Of a DNA stretch of 8,666 nt, positions 4,826 to 8,666 are shown piece by piece (the first letter of the stretch is position 1; each line of letters opens with the position of its first letter). Under the pieces are notes generated by a model that saw only the letters and a program-made list of their open reading frames with translations, had not been told where the DNA came from and made no database searches. A program made the translations under genes and the position numbers. Source of the DNA: Oscillospiraceae bacterium (GTDB taxonomy: Bacteria; Bacillota; Clostridia; Oscillospirales; Ruminococcaceae); contig JAEDOB010000080.1 of assembly GCA_016302225.1 (NCBI GenBank), positions 1-8,666 on the forward strand. The letters are read 5' to 3'.

Positions 4826-7096
4826 ATGAATCTTATCACCGCAAAAAAAATCAGAAAGGAATACTCCCAGTACCGCTGGCAGACCAATTCCAATGAGATC
4901 TTCACAGAGGAAATGACCATGTTCACCCTCACGGGCAAGGGGGTAACATATGCCTTTGCAGCGCTGGAAAGCGGTCATCTTGCTCACGTTTACTACGGAA
5001 AAAGAGCAGACGACGAGGATCTGTCCTATCTCATGAGATTGGACGAAAATCCCTACACTCCTAAGGTAAACCAGCGCGATATGGGAACATTCATGGATAC
5101 CACCCCCTTTGAATATCCCTGCCATGGCATCGGAGATTACCGCGAGCCTGCGATAATGCTCATGGACGGAAAGGGTATGTCTGCGCTTGATCTGAGATAT
5201 GTTTCCTATGAGATCACAAAAGGCAAGCCCATACTCGAACAGAAGCTGGAGGACTGCACCGTAAGGCTCCCCGCCACATTCGCAGATGAAAACGAGGCTG
5301 AGACCGTTGCCGTTACCCTTGAGGACAAGCGCACGGGTCTGAACGTGATACTGTACTACACCGTTTTTGCAGATCTCGACGTTATTACCAGAAGCGTAAA
5401 GCTCATAAACAAGGGCGGCGAGGCTTTCGACGCAAGACGGGTAATGTCCGCCTGCGTTGATTTCGACAGCGACGAGTATGATTTTATCACCCTCAACGGC
5501 TCATGGGCAAGAGAGCGCGTTATGGAGCGCTGCCGCCTGCATCACGGCAAGCAGGGCGTTGACTCGGTAAAGGGCGAATCCTCCCACCAGAACAATCCCT
5601 TTGTGGCTCTGGTATCCCACAACGCAAATGAGGATATAGGCGAGGCTTACGGCTTCAATCTGGTTTACAGCGGCAATTTCTTCGCCGAAGCAGAAGTCAC
5701 ACAGCACAAGAAAACACGCCTTGTAATGGGTATCAATCACTTTGATTTTTCATGGAGACTGGAGCCGGGCGCTGAATTTACCGCTCCCGAGCTGGTAATG
5801 GTATATTCATCACAGGGAATCGGCGAAATGTCCCGCACCTTCCACGACCTTTACAGACAGCACCTTATCAGAGGAGAATACAAGGACAAGCGCCGTCCCA
5901 TACTTATCAACAACTGGGAAGCAACTTATTTCAATTTCAATACCGAAAAGCTTATTGACATAGCAAAGCAGGCGTCGCAGCTGGGCATAGAGATGCTCGT
6001 TATGGACGACGGCTGGTTCGGACACCGTGACAGCGACAACAGCTCCCTCGGCGACTGGTTTGTATATGAAAAGAAGATAAACGGGGGACTTAAATACCTT
6101 GTTGACGAGGTAAACAAGCTTGGAATGAAATTCGGCATTTGGTTCGAGCCCGAGATGATATCCCCCGACAGCGAGCTTTACAAGGCTCACCCCGACTGGG
6201 CGATTCAGATAGAAGGACTGCCCATGACACAGAGCCGTGAGCAGTATGTGCTTGATTACAGCCGCAAGGAAGTCCGTGACTGCATTTACGGACAGATGAA
6301 AAAGATCCTTGACAGCGCAAATATCGAATACATCAAGTGGGATATGAACCGTCAGCTTACCGAGGTAGGCTCGAACGCTCTGCCCTCTGAACGTCAGAGA
6401 GAGCTGTGGCACAGATACGTGCTGGGCGTTTACGATGTTATGGACAGGCTCACCACGGATTATCCTCACATTCTGCTTGAAAACTGCTCGGGCGGCGGCG
6501 CAAGATTTGACGCAGGAATGCTTTTCTACTCTCCCCAGATATGGACCTCCGACGATACCGACGCTATCGAAAGACTGAAGATACAGCACGGCACATCTAT
6601 CTGCTATCCTGCCTCTGCAATGGGCGCGCACGTATCCGACTGCCCCAACCATACGGTAGGAAGAAACACACCCTTCTCCACCAGAGGAAACGTTGCAATG
6701 GTGGGCACATTCGGCTACGAGCTTGACGTTACAAGAATCCCCGAGGCTGACAGAAACGAGATCCCCGGACAGGTGGAGATGTTCAAGAAGTACAATCCCC
6801 TTATCCGCACAGGCGACCAGTACCGCATCGGAAATGTGTTCGAGGACAATATGTGGGACGCTTGGATGTTCGTGGCAAAGGACAAGAGCGAGGCTGTATT
6901 CACCTTTGTTCAAGTCCTCGGCAGACCCAATTACCGCAGCAGACGGATAAAGCTCAAGGGTCTTGACCCCGAAAAGAAGTACATAAACCACGAAACGGGC
7001 GAGATACACAGCGGCGCAGCTCTTATGAACTGCGGCATAAACGTAAATCTCAGCGGTGATTTTACTTCAAAAGTGATTTATTTCTATGAGGAATAA
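4826..7096 (+). CDS. GH36 alpha-galactosidase
   Basis: This 756-residue cytoplasmic enzyme is predicted to remove terminal alpha-1,6-linked galactose from imported galacto-manno-oligosaccharides or raffinose-type sugars. There is no signal peptide. An N-terminal beta-sandwich (about 1-330) precedes the catalytic barrel (about 350-650) and a small C-terminal beta domain, the usual build and length of bacterial tetrameric GH36 enzymes. Diagnostic motifs are NNWEATYFNF (362-371), LVMDDGWFG (391-399), FGIWFEPEMISPDS (436-449), KWDMNR with nucleophile Asp506 (504-509), ENCSGGGARFD (552-562) and WTSDDTDAIERL (573-584) with acid/base probably Asp576. All key residues are intact. Strong codon preference for CCC, GGC and CTC/CTG makes it visibly GC-richer than the mannanase, binding protein and regulator, suggesting either high expression or a different history. 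It follows the mannanase in the same direction without a clear promoter of its own, so co-transcription is plausible. A T-run (7101-7107) follows the gene but without a convincing stem. Confidence 0.96.
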   Translation: MNLITAKKIRKEYSQYRWQTNSNEIFTEEMTMFTLTGKGVTYAFAALESGHLAHVYYGKRADDEDLSYLMRLDENPYTPKVNQRDMGTFMDTTPFEYPCHGIGDYREPAIMLMDGKGMSALDLRYVSYEITKGKPILEQKLEDCTVRLPATFADENEAETVAVTLEDKRTGLNVILYYTVFADLDVITRSVKLINKGGEAFDARRVMSACVDFDSDEYDFITLNGSWARERVMERCRLHHGKQGVDSVKGESSHQNNPFVALVSHNANEDIGEAYGFNLVYSGNFFAEAEVTQHKKTRLVMGINHFDFSWRLEPGAEFTAPELVMVYSSQGIGEMSRTFHDLYRQHLIRGEYKDKRRPILINNWEATYFNFNTEKLIDIAKQASQLGIEMLVMDDGWFGHRDSDNSSLGDWFVYEKKINGGLKYLVDEVNKLGMKFGIWFEPEMISPDSELYKAHPDWAIQIEGLPMTQSREQYVLDYSRKEVRDCIYGQMKKILDSANIEYIKWDMNRQLTEVGSNALPSERQRELWHRYVLGVYDVMDRLTTDYPHILLENCSGGGARFDAGMLFYSPQIWTSDDTDAIERLKIQHGTSICYPASAMGAHVSDCPNHTVGRNTPFSTRGNVAMVGTFGYELDVTRIPEADRNEIPGQVEMFKKYNPLIRTGDQYRIGNVFEDNMWDAWMFVAKDKSEAVFTFVQVLGRPNYRSRRIKLKGLDPEKKYINHETGEIHSGAALMNCGINVNLSGDFTSKVIYFYEE

Positions 7097-7125
7097 TTCG
7101 GTTTTTTATTGCTTTACAATTATGA

Positions 7126-7248
7126 TGTTTTTCGACATTTACGCAGGTAAATAATGGAATGCTCCATAAGGTCGGTGAGGATAACCAAACTTTCAACCCG
7201 GAAAAAGAATGCGATGAGTTATTCATGATTGCTTTCTGTGTATGGTGA
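7126..7248 (+). pseudogene. Short coding-like fragment, unidentified
   Basis: Between two stop codons this frame stays open for 40 codons and reads like protein rather than intergenic DNA, for example MLHKVGEDNQTFNPEKE from the ATG at 7159, ending at a TGA at 7246-7248. There is no convincing ribosome binding site at that ATG, and the peptide would be only 29 residues. It may be the remnant of a gene once downstream of the alpha-galactosidase gene, or chance. The rest of the 7097-7317 spacer shows only a small hairpin, TGAGC/GCTCA (7255-7259 with 7263-7267). Confidence 0.2.
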
Positions 7249-7317
7249 GAGGACTGAGCATGGCTCATGACGGTTGATGTGATAGTGCTAGAGAAATTAT
7301 GATAACGTTGATTTGGG

Positions 7318-8442
7318 TTATTCCGCCTTAATATATTCTTTCTTCAAATCATCAGAAAATTCCCTCAGCCGGTCTTTTTCCTTATCACAATAAAGCTTGA
7401 AATCCTCAGCAGCTTCCAGATCGGCTTTCTTAGGAAGAGCATTTTTCTTTGCGAGAACAGCTTCACGGACCTCGTCATATTTCTTGTCATATATAGAAAT
7501 GGCTGTTTCCGAACGGAGCAGCTTCTTTCGGTATGTTCTGCAGGCTCCCGTGAAAGCAAGATAAGCCTTTTCAATGGGACTCTTATATGTGGCACGGCGG
7601 CAGGCGGAGTTTACTCTGTTATGATATTTTTTCCTGCATTCGGCACGAGAGCAGGTGAAAGAAGGCTTGCTGACCTTTGTGACCATAAGGCTTCCGCATA
7701 TTTCACAGTTGGTAATTTCAAGACCATATGTGCCGAGGACATCGGCATACATCTCCAGAAAAGTCATAAGACCTTCCTGACTGTTAATATCACACAAATA
7801 CATAGTTTTTCTGTTGCCATCTGCGCCGACAGCTTTTAACACCGATGTGTTGTAGAAGCTGTCGGCGTTGTCGTTTATAGCACTTGAAAGATCAAAATGC
7901 TTCTTATTGCGCAGAGTTGACAGAATAGACATATGCTTATCGGTATTGGCTTTGAAGACATTTATGTGCTTCTCAGCTTCCTTCATCAATTGAACTCTGT
8001 TTTTCAGAAGATTTCTTGGAACGTTGAATTTACGTCTTGCAGAAACACATTGGTTATATGTATTCAGAATTATCAGATTCAGAAACATATTAACGTGGTC
8101 ACCGGTCTCATAGTTTGAGGCAAGGCTTTCAAGCTTGCCGTTATAACTCTCGGCACAATATACCTCGATATTGCACAGCTGTTCGTAATCTTCAAGGAAA
8201 GCGTCCGTTTCACGTTTGAAACGTATCAGCTTGTTTATGCTCTTGATGACAGAGCCAAGCTCGTTAGTGTGCTTTATGGTGTTGGGCGGCTGAACGTCCG
8301 GGAATTTATTCTCTGCCCAATCTTTCAGATTTGATGTGCTGCCGATGATGAAGGTTTCCGTTTTATCCTCCATATTTATAATTAGCCCTAAAGATACATC
8401 TGCTCTATCGCTTTCAAAAATCTTCTTAATACTGTTTAACAT
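7318..8442 (-). CDS. Hypothetical protein with a Cys4 zinc-finger-like motif
   Basis: I do not recognise this 374-residue protein with certainty; it resembles Firmicute proteins of unknown function such as the DUF6076 type. No signal peptide or membrane segment is visible, so it should be cytoplasmic. Residues 1-240 are mixed and mostly helical-looking, with a short hydrophobic helix at about 118-128 (NMFLNLIILN). Cysteines at 246, 249, 264 and 269 form C-x2-C-x14-C-x4-C, followed by KKYHNR with His274. This resembles a treble-clef or zinc-ribbon knuckle with an adjacent basic patch. The C-terminal 90 residues are Lys/Arg/Glu-rich and probably helical. Together these suggest nucleic-acid binding, but that is inference. 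GAGGTG precedes the ATG and a strong promoter lies upstream. The gene converges on the alpha-galactosidase gene and does not look like part of the mannan cluster. Confidence 0.85.
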   Translation of the reverse strand: MLNSIKKIFESDRADVSLGLIINMEDKTETFIIGSTSNLKDWAENKFPDVQPPNTIKHTNELGSVIKSINKLIRFKRETDAFLEDYEQLCNIEVYCAESYNGKLESLASNYETGDHVNMFLNLIILNTYNQCVSARRKFNVPRNLLKNRVQLMKEAEKHINVFKANTDKHMSILSTLRNKKHFDLSSAINDNADSFYNTSVLKAVGADGNRKTMYLCDINSQEGLMTFLEMYADVLGTYGLEITNCEICGSLMVTKVSKPSFTCSRAECRKKYHNRVNSACRRATYKSPIEKAYLAFTGACRTYRKKLLRSETAISIYDKKYDEVREAVLAKKNALPKKADLEAAEDFKLYCDKEKDRLREFSDDLKKEYIKAE

Positions 8443-8447
8443 ATATT

Positions 8448-8452
8448 CACCT
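8448..8452 (-). promoter_or_regulatory. Ribosome binding site of the Cys4-protein gene
   Basis: AGGTG, within TGAGGTGA on the minus strand, lies 5 nt before the ATG at 8442. It supports that start. Confidence 0.65.
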
Positions 8453-8461
8453 CATCAATTA

Positions 8462-8562
8462 CAAATTGCTCGCTAAGAATATCTATTAAACATATTTTAC
8501 CATTGTTATGCCGAAAAGTCAAGTAAATACGTAATAATCCCTGTTAATATCAAATCGCTCGC
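8462..8562. repeat. 12-bp direct repeats bracketing a promoter
   Basis: CAAATTGCTCGC (8462-8473) and CAAATCGCTCGC (8551-8562) differ at one position, are 89 bp apart, and lie on either side of the promoter at 8494-8522. One copy falls in the predicted untranslated leader and the other about 30 bp upstream of the -35. They could be binding sites for a looping repressor; nothing in the sequence names the binder. Confidence 0.45.
8494..8522 (-). promoter_or_regulatory. Promoter of the Cys4-protein gene
   Basis: On the minus strand TTGACT (8517-8522) and TAAAAT (8494-8499) are separated by exactly 17 bp. The start point should be near 8487, giving a leader of about 45 nt. It shows the gene is expressed independently of the mannan cluster. 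Confidence 0.78.
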
Positions 8563-8627
8563 ATTATAAGTACACGATACTCTGCATATAACTATACACG
8601 CCGAATTAAGACTTTTGAAAAATTGTA

Positions 8628-8636
8628 TGTTAGAAT
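8628..8636 (+). promoter_or_regulatory. Possible extended -10 element facing right
   Basis: TGTTAGAAT is an extended -10 motif (TG, one base, then TAGAAT). The -35 is poor: TTAAGA at 8606-8611 leaves a 19-bp spacer. It would drive transcription of something beyond the window's right edge. Confidence 0.3.
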
Positions 8637-8640
8637 TAGA

Positions 8641-8666
8641 TCATCGCAGGGGAACACCGGCGATGA
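8641..8666 (+). other. Hairpin or gene start cut by the window edge
   Basis: TCATCGC (8641-8647) pairs perfectly with GCGATGA (8660-8666) around a G/A/C-rich loop. The same stretch has GGGG (8649-8652) about 10 nt before an ATG (8663-8665), so it may instead be a ribosome binding site and start codon partly hidden in a stem, or the first arm of a structured leader. The edge prevents a choice. Confidence 0.3.

Noticed and set aside
5810..7009. A 399-codon open frame on the minus strand
   Set aside because: It lies entirely antisense to the intact GH36 gene, has no ribosome binding site or recognisable domain, and is explained by the GC-rich codon pattern of the real gene.
1..8666. CRISPR array, tRNA or rRNA genes, insertion sequence or prophage genes
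   Set aside because: No regularly spaced repeats, cloverleaf-like segments, transposase or integrase motifs were seen on either strand.

Overview
The window looks like a chromosomal segment from a Gram-positive, plant-fibre-degrading gut or rumen Firmicute, most likely a Ruminococcus-type member of the Oscillospiraceae. That placement is inferred from the gene content (a mannan-utilisation cluster of Firmicute type), AGGAGG-like ribosome binding sites, strong TTGACA/TATAAT-type promoters and moderate GC. No rRNA or tRNA gene is present to confirm it.

Layout. Positions 1-374 hold no convincing gene: there is a terminator-like hairpin (12-49), a long complex hairpin (83-136) and a short imperfect repeat (282-347). 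On the minus strand lie an AraC-family regulator (375-1211) and, upstream of it, a lipoprotein sugar-binding protein of an ABC importer (1335-2768). A roughly 320-bp divergent promoter region (2769-3088) follows. On the plus strand are a lipoprotein CBM35-GH26 beta-mannanase (3089-4708) and a cytoplasmic GH36 alpha-galactosidase (4826-7096). After a 221-bp spacer with a coding-like fragment comes an unrelated-looking minus-strand gene for a 374-residue protein with a four-cysteine zinc-finger-like motif (7318-8442) and its own strong promoter. The right edge (8600-8666) has a possible promoter and a truncated hairpin.

How the parts fit. The inferred pathway is galactomannan use. The surface-anchored GH26 enzyme cuts the mannan backbone, the anchored binding protein captures oligosaccharides, and GH36 removes alpha-1,6-galactosyl side groups inside the cell. 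The AraC-type protein is the obvious candidate regulator. No transporter permease, ATPase or mannoside phosphorylase is encoded here, so uptake and the final steps must be encoded elsewhere.

The most interesting signal is in the divergent promoter region. Both promoters carry the same 10-bp element, TGTTCAAAAT, exactly 6 bp upstream of the -35 box. Each has a degenerate second copy exactly 19 bp further upstream in the same orientation. This is the architecture expected for a pair of AraC-family activator sites, and it would define the regulon operator. It was read directly from the sequence; binding by the local regulator is inferred.
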